A DNA stretch of 64,000 nucleotides from Flavobacterium cupreum (GCF_003996965.1 NZ_QWDM01000019.1:1-64000), one strand, 5' to 3'. Shown: positions 17,441-26,980, numbered from the stretch's first letter. Notes: a model not told the origin generated them from the sequence alone. Made by a program: numbers and translations.

Positions 17441-19828
17441 TTATTTCCCAGGTTTCAGGACCAGTTTGGTTGACGTTTTTATGATTTCCTCTTTGTTCAT
17501 TTTCATTTTTCTGAATTTGCCGGCGTTGTACATTTCCGCTTGATCGTTATAATGTTTACTGAACTGATTTCCGGATTGTCCTGTTGGTAAGATGCTCCAG
17601 CTGTTTTCAATGTCAGAGAAATCGACAATTCTTCTGGTGGAAGGTCCGCCTTTTACATAATATTTCCCTTCAGTCGTATAACCAAAAAACTGATTATTGA
17701 TTACCTCATTGGATCCCGGATCTGCAAAAGGCCCGACATTAAAGAGTTTGCGCAGGGCGGCTATTTTTCCTAATGGATGTTCATGTTCTACTGTATGTAC
17801 TTTTCCCCAGTTCCAATCTGAAACCTGGTTGCCCAACTGTTTTTGAAGAGATGAGACTGCGTTATGAAATGATTTTGAAACGATCTCATTCCTGGTTTCT
17901 TTTTTGTTTTTTGTTTTGACATTATCCCACCACACTGAATTTTCATTGATGACTTGTTTGGCGATAATTTGCTTTCCTAAATGAGTTCCCAGAAACACAT
18001 TGAAATTATCCTTTCCTATTTCGTCTTCAAAGGTGTTTTTCAGATACAGGTAAATCCATTTATTGTAAATTGTTGGTGCGACGTCTTCCGTATTGTGGCT
18101 TCCGTTCCAGGATTTCAGTACTGTAATGGCCTGTTTTTCTTCCGCAGAAAGTGAATTATCATTTAAACTGGAAATCAGATCTGCAACCGTACCGGGAGCA
18201 ACTGCAGAGGTATTATCGTAAATCATTTTACTAATGGCTTCTTTATCCCAATCTGATTTTGGATCCAACAATCCTGAAATTCTTTTGGCACGATCTTGCG
18301 GCAGGTAATATCCGGGATACAAATACCCGTCAACTGCTTCCGGCTGATTATTGGCCGAATACACATATCCCCATTTCGGATTCTCTGCTGATGGATTTTT
18401 GGAGAAATCTAAATATTCCGTAATATCATCTTTACCACTCGCACCATCTAAGATAAAGAGTGAGTTCACGCCTTTATTATGCTTATACAATTTACCTGTT
18501 GCCCACCAGGCTACATTTCCTTTCGCATCGCCATACATCACATTCAGTCCCGGAGCGGCAACCAATTGAACCGCTTTTCTAAAATCAGCTTTGCTTTTGG
18601 CATGAGAAAGTCCGTAAATAGCATCCAGAATCTGAATCGGCTGTTGTGTATAAACCCATGACATTGCAATCGGATTTTTACCCTCTAAGCGTTCCAGCAC
18701 ATCATTCATGACAGGGCCGTGGCGGCTTGATTTAAACGTCATCAACACATCTGATGTGTCTTTTACTTTTATTGTTTTTTTTATGGTCTCATAAGTTTTA
18801 AAACCTGTTGGCGTCTGGTATTGGTTAGGATCTCCTTTTTTATTTGTTTCTTTATAAAAATCGATATCATCATTTTCGAACATGGTCAGACCATACGCAT
18901 AATCCCGGTTGTGTGCCAATAACGGAAACGGCGTTCCGGCAAGATAACAGCCGTATATTTCATACTTTGGTGTTACGAGATGTGCTTCATACCAGGTTCC
19001 CGGCTGCGAAAATCCGATATGCGGATCATTGGCAAAAATAACTTTTCCGCTTTTTGTTTTATTTGGTCCGACTACCCAGCTGTTACTGCCCACAAACGGA
19101 GGAATCGGGGATTTGTCTAACAGCGCTGCCACAGATTTTGCAATCGTACTATAGTCTTCTAAATTTTCTTTAGAACTTTTAATTTGTGTGGTATTAAATT
19201 CACCTTCAATGCCTAAATCTTTCAGATAGGCAGCCCCATATTTGTTTCGGATGTCTGTCAATAGCGGATCTGTTTTTTGGGCCATCGCAAAACTAAAGGA
19301 CATATATCCGAAAATATTATAAACATCCTTTATGGTGAATTTTTCCTTTTTCACCCCCACCAGTGTAAATTCAAGAGGAGTGGTCCCTTCTTCTAAATAT
19401 TGATTAATTCCATCCAAATATGCCATTGCCAGCTGGTAACCCTGACTGTTCTTATCTAATTTGGAAATCGCATTGTCGGAAGCTTCTTCAATACCGATTC
19501 CGGCGAAAAATTTATCGTTTTTTAGCGCTACCGATCCGAAAATCTCAGATAATCTTCCGGGGGCAATTCGGCGCAGCAATTCCATTTGCCATAATCTTTC
19601 CTGGGCGTGTACATATCCCAAAGCGATCATAGCATCTTTTTCTGAATCTGCATAAATGTGTGGAACTCCAAAATCATCAAAGTAGACCTTGGTTTCCTTC
19701 TGCAGGTTTTTCAGTTCTAATTCTCCTCCGTATTTGGGTTTCAGGTGAAATATATAACCACACAACCCTATTCCCAGAGCAACAATTAATACCAGTAAAA
19801 CCAACAGGATTTTTTTAATCTTTCTCAT
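17441..19828 (-). CDS. Penicillin acylase family protein (Ntn hydrolase)
   Basis: 795 residues from the ATG at 19828, which begins a membrane anchor or signal (RKIKKILLVLLVLIVALGIG); an upstream in-frame ATG at 19885 would give an unlikely 19-residue lead. The alpha chain holds VHAQERLWQMELLRRIAPGR, typical of the family. The autocatalytic site is PPFVGSNSWVVG with Ser248 (numbered from the 19828 start) as the expected N-terminal nucleophile of the beta chain, and GSNEVINNQFFGYTTEG appears near the end. The family cleaves amide bonds of acylated substrates such as penicillins or acyl-homoserine lactones; the substrate here is unknown. Confidence 0.88.
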   Translation of the reverse strand: MRKIKKILLVLLVLIVALGIGLCGYIFHLKPKYGGELELKNLQKETKVYFDDFGVPHIYADSEKDAMIALGYVHAQERLWQMELLRRIAPGRLSEIFGSVALKNDKFFAGIGIEEASDNAISKLDKNSQGYQLAMAYLDGINQYLEEGTTPLEFTLVGVKKEKFTIKDVYNIFGYMSFSFAMAQKTDPLLTDIRNKYGAAYLKDLGIEGEFNTTQIKSSKENLEDYSTIAKSVAALLDKSPIPPFVGSNSWVVGPNKTKSGKVIFANDPHIGFSQPGTWYEAHLVTPKYEIYGCYLAGTPFPLLAHNRDYAYGLTMFENDDIDFYKETNKKGDPNQYQTPTGFKTYETIKKTIKVKDTSDVLMTFKSSRHGPVMNDVLERLEGKNPIAMSWVYTQQPIQILDAIYGLSHAKSKADFRKAVQLVAAPGLNVMYGDAKGNVAWWATGKLYKHNKGVNSLFILDGASGKDDITEYLDFSKNPSAENPKWGYVYSANNQPEAVDGYLYPGYYLPQDRAKRISGLLDPKSDWDKEAISKMIYDNTSAVAPGTVADLISSLNDNSLSAEEKQAITVLKSWNGSHNTEDVAPTIYNKWIYLYLKNTFEDEIGKDNFNVFLGTHLGKQIIAKQVINENSVWWDNVKTKNKKETRNEIVSKSFHNAVSSLQKQLGNQVSDWNWGKVHTVEHEHPLGKIAALRKLFNVGPFADPGSNEVINNQFFGYTTEGKYYVKGGPSTRRIVDFSDIENSWSILPTGQSGNQFSKHYNDQAEMYNAGKFRKMKMNKEEIIKTSTKLVLKPGK

Positions 19829-19941
19829 ATTCAAAAAAGTATAGAAAATGCATTTAATAATGATGTAACTAAAAGCAGGAATCATGTAAGAAACCTCCCT
19901 TTTAAAAACCTAAATTTATGTATTAAAACCAATACTTTACA

Positions 19942-21498
19942 ATGTCAATCTATAAAAAAATAATAATAGGCGTAATTTCGGTCTTCCTTTTTGTGATTTT
20001 AATCAATATTGGTCTTAACTATTGGATAAAAAAACAATTACCCGTAATTATTGACGAGAAAAACAACACGGCCTATAACATCAATTATGAGAAAATTGAA
20101 GTCTCACTGCTGTCCCGAAATATTTATGCGACAACCTTACTGGTACATCCCAAAAATCAACCGAAAGACAGTAAAAACGGACTCTACGCCAAAATCGAAT
20201 CTGTCACTATCAAACACTTTAATATTTGGGACCTGGCCTTTCGTGATATTATTCAGGCCGAAAGTATTGTCATAGATCAACCCCGTGTCATCTTATATAA
20301 AAAAGGACAAAAACTGCTGAATAACAACAAAAGTATTCAAACGCAGATTATTGAACCTTTCCGAAAAATAATAGCTGTCAGGAATATTTACCTTAACGAC
20401 GGCGCTGTAGATGTCGTTTCGTTAAACACGAATAAACCGATTTTCAATGTCAAAAAAATCATTCTGAAACTGGAAGGTATTTTGATTACCGACGCTACGT
20501 TAAAGGAAAAAATTCCGCTTCAATACGAAAAGTACACTTTGGTCTGTGATAGCCTTTACTACAAACCCAGTTCTTTTTACCGAATTGATATTGGTAAAAT
20601 CATTACTGAAAACAACTTCGTAAAAATCAATAAATTTTCACTTTTACCGGAATATTCCAGAAAAGTTTTTGTCCAGAAACTGGAAAAGGAAAAGGACATT
20701 TATACCTTAAAAGTAGATTCCGCAAATATCAACAATCTGAAATGGGGTTTCAAGAACGAACGTTTTTTCTTCAACGCTTCTTCGGTTGTTATGGATCATT
20801 TTGATGCTAATATTTACCGTGGCAAAATGCCTAAGGACGATTTAAGCAAAAAATACCTGTATAATAACTTATTGCGAAAGATCAAATTTCCGATGAAAAT
20901 TGATTCTTTGCAAATCCGAAAATCCAAATTGGTTTACGAGGAAGAGATTGATTTCTCTAAAGGCCCCGGAATTTTGACTTTTGATCATTTTAATCTTCAG
21001 GCGAATAATCTTCAAAGCGGCTTTGGACTAAAAAAAGCGGACGATGTGAGAATTGCTATTGACTGCAGATTTATGAAAACATCGCCTTTTCATGTGAACT
21101 GGAGTTTTAATGTCCTGAATGTAAAAGACAGTTTTCATATTCAGGGAAAGATTTCCAATTTTAATGTTGCTGCCATGACTCATTTTAGTAAACCTTATAT
21201 GAATACTTCTTTCACGGGAACTTTTAAAACGTATAGTTTTGATTTTTATGGAAATGACGATACCGCAAAAGGAAATGCATCCTTGGTTTATGACGACCTG
21301 AAAGTCAAACTTTACAAAAAGAAAAATCCGGAAAAGGAAGCAAAACTAAAAAGTGCAATCGTTAATTTATTGGTAAAAAACGATTCAGATCATAAAGCCA
21401 AAAAAGCTGATGTGGATTTAAAACGGATTCCCGAAAAGTCATTCTACAACTTTTTATGGCGCAGTGTTGCCGAATCTCTCAAGAAAATTTTGATTTAA
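19942..21498 (+). CDS. AsmA/DUF748-like membrane-anchored protein
   Basis: 518 residues with one N-terminal membrane helix (about 6-28) and a long body of alternating strands. The opening (INYEKIEVSLLSRNIYATTL, then AKIESVTIKHFNIWDLAF) resembles the AsmA/DUF748 group, where beta strands form an envelope-spanning groove implicated in lipid movement or outer-membrane biogenesis. No catalytic motif is seen. It is divergent from the penicillin acylase gene with a 113-base spacer. Family assignment is by pattern only and moderate. Confidence 0.6.
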   Translation: MSIYKKIIIGVISVFLFVILINIGLNYWIKKQLPVIIDEKNNTAYNINYEKIEVSLLSRNIYATTLLVHPKNQPKDSKNGLYAKIESVTIKHFNIWDLAFRDIIQAESIVIDQPRVILYKKGQKLLNNNKSIQTQIIEPFRKIIAVRNIYLNDGAVDVVSLNTNKPIFNVKKIILKLEGILITDATLKEKIPLQYEKYTLVCDSLYYKPSSFYRIDIGKIITENNFVKINKFSLLPEYSRKVFVQKLEKEKDIYTLKVDSANINNLKWGFKNERFFFNASSVVMDHFDANIYRGKMPKDDLSKKYLYNNLLRKIKFPMKIDSLQIRKSKLVYEEEIDFSKGPGILTFDHFNLQANNLQSGFGLKKADDVRIAIDCRFMKTSPFHVNWSFNVLNVKDSFHIQGKISNFNVAAMTHFSKPYMNTSFTGTFKTYSFDFYGNDDTAKGNASLVYDDLKVKLYKKKNPEKEAKLKSAIVNLLVKNDSDHKAKKADVDLKRIPEKSFYNFLWRSVAESLKKILI

Positions 21499-21510
21499 AA
21501 TTTTAAATCA

Positions 21511-21552
21511 CTCAAAACCTGATATATGTCAGGTTTTGAGACTATCTTTTTT
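21511..21552 (+). terminator. Terminator after the AsmA-like gene
   Basis: Perfect 12-base stem CTCAAAACCTGA / TCAGGTTTTGAG with a 6-base loop and a T-rich tail. Confidence 0.8.
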
Positions 21553-21583
21553 ACAACATTTGCTCTTTTAACTCAAAAAGCAA

Positions 21584-23389
21584 ATGTCAAAAAATAATTT
21601 ACACACTTTTCATATTCCTGTAATGGGACTTGCTTATACCATTGACAGCCCGATTCGGGTGGCACAATACGGCATTTCCTCCGTAATCTCTATTGCCGAT
21701 GATGAGTTAATTGAAAAAATGAGACTTTTTTACAGTACCAAATTCAATCAGCCTTATCACGAAATCAGTCAGAAACTACAGGATTACCGCGCAGAACGCA
21801 TTACTTCTTATCTCAATTTAGTCGATAAAATTGTAAAGCAAAAGTTTGAAAGCTTTAAAATCGAATTGGCCGAAAGTAAAACCGCGTTGGAAAATTTCAT
21901 GGCCATGTTACCCAATACTTCCGATATCAAAAAAGGTTTTCAAAATTTAATGGATGACGGAATTAATTTTAGGGACAACATTCAGAATTATATCGAAACC
22001 CAGCTTTCACCCGGCGCTATCGATGTCAATATCATGACGAAACTTGACAAAGATAATTTTGATAAAAACACACCGCTTCCTATTGAATTTAATGATGCCC
22101 ATGCCGCTTTAAGAGGTTTTGCAAAAAGCAACCTTGATTCATCGGTGGTACTTTCTGCCGGAATGAATCCAAGGCTTTACAGTTATTTTGAGAATTTCAG
22201 TGATTTTTTTCCGGATGAAAATAATGTATTGAAAAAGAAAATCATTTTAAAAGTAAGTGATTTTCGTTCTGCCATGATTCAGGGAAATTTTCTGGCCAAG
22301 AAAGGGCTTTGGGTTTCAGAATACCGAATAGAATCCGGACTGAACTGCGGCGGACATGCCTTTGCCACATAAGGATTACTTCTGGGCACAATTTTAGAGG
22401 AATTCAGACAAAAAAAAGAACAATTGATACAATCGTCGCATGAAATGATGATTAAGGTTTTACAGCAAAAAAACATGTCTTTTCCTGAAACACCCCTGGC
22501 CACAAGAATTACGGTTCAGGGAGGAGTCGGAACTGCAGAAGAGCATGAATTTCTGTTAGACACGTACAAAGTAGATTCAGTAGGTTGGGGAACTCCCTTT
22601 TTACTGGTACCCGAAGCAACTTCTGTAGACCGCGAAACGAGGAAATTATTGATAGATGCCAAAGAAGAGGATTTATATCTAAGCCATATTTCGCCTCTTG
22701 GAGTACCTTTTAATTCTTTGAGAGGGACCTCAAATGAAATTTTAAAACAAAAACGAATTCAGGAGAACAAAGCCGGCAGTTCCTGTCCGAAACGTTTTTT
22801 AGCATTAAGCAAAGAATACGGCCCCGAGGGAATTTGTACTGCGGCAAAAAAATATCAGGATTTAAAACTCGGAGCATTAGAAAACGTAAAACAAACGCTA
22901 TCTGATTCCGATTACAGGAAAGCAAAAGATTCCATTACGGAAAAATCATGTTTATGTGTCGGTCTGGCCAATGCCGCCTACTTAGAAAATGATATTAAAA
23001 TAAAAGGACAGGCCCAGGGTGTTGTGATCTGTCCGGGACCAAACATGGCGTATTTCGATCAGGAAGTTTCCCTGAAGGAAATGCTGCAGCACATCTATGG
23101 AAACCATTCGGTGTTAAAAACTTTGAACCGCCCGAATATATTTGTCAAGGAATTAAAAATGTATCTGGAGTACTTCAGGAATGAAATTGAGAATAGCGCC
23201 GGAGAAGTCACATCTAATCAGTTAAAAAAATGGAATACTTTTAAATCCAATCTTTTTGAAGGTATTGCCTATTATCAAAACTTATTTGAATCTACGTCCT
23301 ATTTCAAAGCTGATTTGGATACCATCAGAGAACAGTTCCATTCCTGTAAACTGGAATTAGCGAAAATTAAAGTCCCTGAATACTGCTAA
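21584..23389 (+). pseudogene. Probable TIM-barrel flavoenzyme-like gene interrupted by one in-frame TAA
   Basis: 602 codons with a single TAA at 22370-22372 (codon 263). Upstream the frame ends ...CGGHAFAT, downstream it goes on GLLLGTILEEFRQKK... with no shift and no lost residue, so the break is one nonsense codon (for example CAA or GAA to TAA). The second half has GGVGTAEEHEFLL and VGWGTPFLLVPEA, reminiscent of the phosphate-binding loop of nitronate monooxygenase-like FMN barrels; the start PVMGLAYTIDSPIRVAQYG fits such a barrel. I do not recognise a specific enzyme. If the stop is real, a 262-residue fragment is made; a sequencing error is the alternative. Confidence 0.75.
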
Positions 23390-23394
23390 AAACG

Positions 23395-23427
23395 AAAACC
23401 CCGGATTGTAATTCAATCCGGGGTTTT
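23395..23427. terminator. Bidirectional terminator, convergent genes
   Basis: Stem AAAACCCCGGATTG / CAATCCGGGGTTTT with a short loop, T-run on the plus side and A-run to the left, between the interrupted gene and the convergent glycine-zipper lipoprotein gene. Confidence 0.85.
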
Positions 23428-23451
23428 ATATTTAAAGTGTTTCATTTTCGC

Positions 23452-23895
23452 TTATTTCTTTTTCGAATCTATAATAGCTCCAGTTCCGGCACCCACTCCG
23501 GCTCCGGCCAATCCGCCTATTATAGCTCCTTCACCTTTTTTCTTGCTGACAGCAGCTCCGGTAATAGCTCCGACTCCTGCACCAATTACAGCACCTTTAG
23601 CAGCAGAACTCCAGCCTTTCTTTTTAGCCGGTGCAGCAGCAGTCGATGTTCCATCAGCCTGATGATTTACTACCACTACTTTCTGAGCTTCTTTTTGAGC
23701 TTCCTCTTTTTCTTTTTCCACTTTAGCCATTTCCACTTTCATTGAATCAATAACTTTTTGTTTATTGATTTCAACTTTCATCGAATCTATGCTAGCTTGT
23801 TTCGCTTTGCTGATATCCATTTTATCCTGATTCTGACAAGAAACGATACTCAAGGCTGCTATTATTAAAACTATTGCTTTCATGATTTTTGGCAT
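23452..23895 (-). CDS. Glycine-zipper lipoprotein
   Basis: 147 residues; a second ATG at 23883 (MKAIVLIIAALSIVSC) may be the true start. The lipobox SIVSC marks a lipoprotein with Cys at residue 20 of the long form. A charged helical middle (KVEKEKEEAQKEAQK) likely forms a coiled coil, followed by an alanine/lysine linker and a glycine-zipper tail (GAVIGAGVGAITGAAVS and GLAGAGVGAGTGAI) that could insert in or lie against a membrane. Such YMGG/glycine-zipper lipoproteins are abundant envelope proteins of unclear role. Confidence 0.75.
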   Translation of the reverse strand: MPKIMKAIVLIIAALSIVSCQNQDKMDISKAKQASIDSMKVEINKQKVIDSMKVEMAKVEKEKEEAQKEAQKVVVVNHQADGTSTAAAPAKKKGWSSAAKGAVIGAGVGAITGAAVSKKKGEGAIIGGLAGAGVGAGTGAIIDSKKK

Positions 23896-23980
23896 TTAAA
23901 TTATACTGTACAAATTAAAGCGTAATCGAGCAAACAAGTGTTACATAATTTTATTGAAACATTACAGAATTAGCTAATTC

Positions 23981-25258
23981 CTATTTCGCGAGAATTCCGT
24001 TTTTAAGGATTTGCCCGAAGTCATACATGTCTTCATACGAACAATACAACGGAACCGGGGCCAGACGAATTACATTAGGTTCACGCCAGTCTGTAATAAC
24101 TCCGTTTTTCATTAAATAATCAAATAAACTTCTTCCCTCGCCGTGTAAAAAAACAGATAACTGAGACGCTCTTTCTTCCGGTTTGGAAGGAGTAATAATT
24201 TCAAAATTGCCCTTAACTTCTTTGTCTATTTCATGCAGAATGAATTCTAAATAAGAAGTGATATGATCTCTTTTTGCAATTAGGGCATCCATTCCAACTT
24301 CAGCAAACATTTCTACAGAAGCCAGGTAAGGCGCTAATGAAAGCACAGGCAAATTACTGATTTGCCATCCTCCTGCTCCATGAACCGGATCAAAAACAGG
24401 TTCCATTTTAAAACGTCGTTCCTTATTGTGTCCCCACCAACCCGCAAAACGAGGCAGGCTCGAATCGTTATGATGTTTTTCATGAACAAAACAACCGGAT
24501 GCATTTCCAGGTCCTGAGTTCATATATTTATAACTGCACCAGGCTGCGAAATCTACATTCCAGTCGTGCAGCTGTAATTTGATGTTTCCGGCTGCGTGCG
24601 CAAGGTCCCAGCCTACTTTTGCACCGGCTTTTTGTCCTGCGGCTGTAATAGTTTTAATATCAAAAACCTGTCCTGTATAATAGTTTACTCCGCCAATCAA
24701 AACGAGCGCCAGTTCATCACCAACTTCTTCGATTTTGGCCAGGACATCTTCCAGCCGAATGTTGTGTTCACCTTCGCGGCGTTTAATTTCCACAATAGCC
24801 TCTTCCGGTTTATAGCCATGAAAATCAACCTGACTCTGAAACATGTACTGATCGGAAGGAAATGCTTTCTCTTCGCAGATAATTTTGTAACGTGTTGCTG
24901 TTGGCTGATAAAATGAAACCATCAGCAAATGAAGGTTTACGGTTAAAGTATTCATCACCGTAACTTCTGAAGGCAAGGCTCCCACAATTTTACTCAACGG
25001 TTCAGCAAATCTTTCCTGATAATCCCACCATGGTTTCTGCGCATAAAAATGACCTTCAACGGCAAGTTCTGCCCAGTCATTCATTACTTCATCGATATAG
25101 GCTTTGGTGCGTTTTGGCTGTAATCCTAAAGAGTTTCCTGTGAAATAAATTACGCGTTTGTCATTTACTTTAGGAAAAATAAACTGATCCTGATAGTGAT
25201 TTAATGTGTCTTGCGAATCAAGCTCTCGTGCGAATTCGCGTGTATTTAGAAAAGTCAT
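23981..25258 (-). CDS. kynU: Kynureninase
   Basis: 425 residues, PLP enzyme that cleaves 3-hydroxykynurenine to 3-hydroxyanthranilate and alanine. The PLP lysine is K244 in WCSYKYMNSGPG; the Asp and His that hold the cofactor appear in VGWDLAHAAGN (D218, H221). FTGNSLGLQPK near residue 40 and the GGWQISNLPVL segment also match the family. It lies in the same orientation as kmo but 10.5 kb away, so the two are not one operon. The upstream spacer carries GTTTCAG heptamer repeats. Confidence 0.95.
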   Translation of the reverse strand: MTFLNTREFARELDSQDTLNHYQDQFIFPKVNDKRVIYFTGNSLGLQPKRTKAYIDEVMNDWAELAVEGHFYAQKPWWDYQERFAEPLSKIVGALPSEVTVMNTLTVNLHLLMVSFYQPTATRYKIICEEKAFPSDQYMFQSQVDFHGYKPEEAIVEIKRREGEHNIRLEDVLAKIEEVGDELALVLIGGVNYYTGQVFDIKTITAAGQKAGAKVGWDLAHAAGNIKLQLHDWNVDFAAWCSYKYMNSGPGNASGCFVHEKHHNDSSLPRFAGWWGHNKERRFKMEPVFDPVHGAGGWQISNLPVLSLAPYLASVEMFAEVGMDALIAKRDHITSYLEFILHEIDKEVKGNFEIITPSKPEERASQLSVFLHGEGRSLFDYLMKNGVITDWREPNVIRLAPVPLYCSYEDMYDFGQILKNGILAK

Positions 25259-25315
25259 TGTTGTTTGTTTTTGAAGCGTAAAAATAGGGAAATGTTCTTG
25301 AAAGTTGTTGTTTTT

Positions 25316-25468
25316 GTTTCAGGTTTCAGGTTTCAGGTTTCAGGTTTCAGGTTTATCCCGGCGCGGAACAGCTTTGCGAACTTTGCGCATCCCGATAAAC
25401 ATGCCTTGCGACCCTTGCGGTTAAACCCATACCTGCATTAACCGCATTTCAAACCTGAAACCTGAAAC
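25316..25468. repeat. GTTTCAG heptamer tandem with inverted counterpart
   Basis: Five head-to-tail GTTTCAG units and a partial sixth at 25316-25354 are answered by an inverted AAACCTGAAACCTGAAAC at 25451-25468. Between them lie GCTTTGCGAACTTTGCG and CCTTGCGACCCTTGCGG, members of the CGCAAAG-type repeat also found at 13690 and 50179. The whole block (25259-25544, about 290 bases) has no gene and sits directly upstream of kynU. Confidence 0.7.
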
Positions 25469-25493
25469 AAAAAAACCATTTATAAAACAGAAA

Positions 25494-25522
25494 ACCCGAC
25501 AGCTTTTAAAAAACTGTCGGGT
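25494..25522 (-). terminator. Terminator after queA
   Basis: Stem ACCCGACAG / CTGTCGGGT with an A/T loop, 23 bases after the queA stop; A-run on the far side gives U-run on the minus transcript. It is one of the CCCGACAG hairpin family. Confidence 0.8.
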
Positions 25523-25544
25523 CTGTTTCTGAGATCAACCCAGA

Positions 25545-26594
25545 TTATAGAATTAACATCGCATCTCCGTAAGAATAGAATTTATATTCTTCTTTGATTG
25601 CTTCTTCGTAGGCTCTTTTCATTAAATCGTGACCACAGAAAGCAGAAATCATCATTAACAATGTTGATTTTGGAGTGTGGAAATTTGTGATCATACAATT
25701 TGCAATACTAAAATCGTGAGGAGGAAAAATAAATTTATTTGTCCATCCTTCATAAGGATTTAAAGTATTTTGAGAAGAAACCGAACTTTCGATCGCACGC
25801 ATTGAAGTTGTTCCCACTGCGCAAATACGTTTTTTGTTTGCTTTTGCGGTATTTACGATATCACAGGCTTCCTGTTTGATAATCAATTCCTCTGAATCCA
25901 TTTTATGTTTAGATAAATCTTCTACCTCAACCGGGTTGAAAGTTCCTAAACCAACGTGTAAAGTTACTTCGGCAAAATTTACGCCTTTGATTTCTAATTT
26001 TTTCAAAAGGTGTTTTGAGAAGTGTAAACCGGCAGTTGGTGCCGCTACAGCCCCTTCTTCTTTAGCATAAATAGTCTGATATCTTTCAGCATCTTCAGCC
26101 GTTACTTCTCTGTTGATGTATTTTGGAATCGGAGTTTCTCCAAGTTCTGTCAATTTGTTTCTGAATTCTTCGTACGATCCATCATATAAGAAACGTAAAG
26201 TTCTTCCACGGGAAGTCGTATTATCAATTACCTCAGCAACCAACGAATCGTCATCACCAAAATAAAGTTTGTTACCAATTCTGATTTTACGGGCCGGATC
26301 AACCAAAACGTCCCAAAGACGTTGCTCTGAATTTAATTCTCTTAATAAGAAAACCTCAATTCTTGCTCCTGTTTTTTCTTTGTTTCCATACAAACGTGCA
26401 GGGAAAACTTTAGTATTGTTAAGAATTAAAACGTCTCCGTCATCAAAATAATTGATAACATCTTTAAACATTTTGTGCTCTATAGTTTGTTTTTGACGAT
26501 CGATTACCATTAAACGGGATTCGTCTCTGTTTTCTGCCGGGAATTCCGCTAAAAGTTCTTTCGGTAAATTAAATTGAAAATGTGATAATTTCAT
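25545..26594 (-). CDS. queA: S-adenosylmethionine:tRNA ribosyltransferase-isomerase (QueA)
   Basis: 349 residues, full length. It adds the ribosyl group of SAM to 7-aminomethyl-7-deazaguanine in tRNA, giving epoxyqueuosine. N-terminal FQFNLPKELLAEFPAENRDE, the YQTIYAKEEGAVAAPTAGLHFS motif around residues 172-193 and THVGLGTF-like LHVGLGTFNPV are QueA signatures. It has its own promoter (TATATTTG with TTG upstream, see 26660-26691) and terminator, so it is a single-gene unit about 21 kb from queE. Confidence 0.96.
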   Translation of the reverse strand: MKLSHFQFNLPKELLAEFPAENRDESRLMVIDRQKQTIEHKMFKDVINYFDDGDVLILNNTKVFPARLYGNKEKTGARIEVFLLRELNSEQRLWDVLVDPARKIRIGNKLYFGDDDSLVAEVIDNTTSRGRTLRFLYDGSYEEFRNKLTELGETPIPKYINREVTAEDAERYQTIYAKEEGAVAAPTAGLHFSKHLLKKLEIKGVNFAEVTLHVGLGTFNPVEVEDLSKHKMDSEELIIKQEACDIVNTAKANKKRICAVGTTSMRAIESSVSSQNTLNPYEGWTNKFIFPPHDFSIANCMITNFHTPKSTLLMMISAFCGHDLMKRAYEEAIKEEYKFYSYGDAMLIL

Positions 26595-26659
26595 TTGAGA
26601 AAGTTATGAGTTATAGATTTCGATCAGGATTATTTGGATACCTGATTTTTAATCGTGTG

Positions 26660-26691
26660 CAAATATACGACTGTGAGATAGGCGTTGTCAA
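26660..26691 (-). promoter_or_regulatory. Bacteroidota-type promoter of queA
   Basis: Minus strand: TTG at 26691-26689, then 21 bases, then TATATTTG at 26667-26660. This fits both elements of the TTG/TAnnTTTG consensus and its spacing. The leader would be about 60 bases. This is the best complete promoter match in the window, together with rsgA. Confidence 0.6.
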
Positions 26692-26844
26692 GTGTTTTGC
26701 TGTTTATTTTCAAAAGCCGTTGATTTGCTGCGGTTTGGAGTCTCTTAAAAAATTGAATTTCACTACTTTTTTCACCATATCAGAACTATAAGTTCATTTA
26801 ATCCGGATTTCCTGTTTTTCAAAAATGGAAAAACTCAACTATTT

Positions 26845-26875
26845 AACCCGACAGGTTTTAAAAACCTGTCGGGTT
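26845..26875. terminator. Free-standing CCCGACAG hairpin
   Basis: Perfect 14-base stem AACCCGACAGGTTT / AAACCTGTCGGGTT with a 3-base loop. It sits next to the aroA terminator, so it may be a redundant second terminator or a mobile hairpin copy. Confidence 0.6.
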
Positions 26876-26890
26876 TACTTCATCGTTTGC

Positions 26891-26919
26891 ATAAAAAAAC
26901 CTCCGGTTAAAACCGGAGG
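26891..26919 (-). terminator. Terminator after aroA
   Basis: Stem CCTCCGGTT / AACCGGAGG, followed on the minus strand by seven T. It lies about 60 bases after the aroA stop. Confidence 0.85.
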
Positions 26920-26980
26920 CTATGTAAATTATGCTCAATTCATTTAAATGAAAACATCACTTATATGGTTTAATTTTTTT

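Larger units (their letters stand above)
26595..26980. other. Spacer with queA promoter and two terminator hairpins
   Basis: 386 bases without a gene. Contents: the queA promoter (26660-26691), a CCCGACAG-type hairpin (26845-26875) and the aroA terminator (26891-26919). No RNA gene recognised. Confidence 0.6.

Noticed and set aside
22370..22372. Reading the TAA as a recoded amino acid
   Set aside because: TAA is not used for selenocysteine or pyrrolysine and no recoding element is visible; nonsense mutation or sequence error is simpler.
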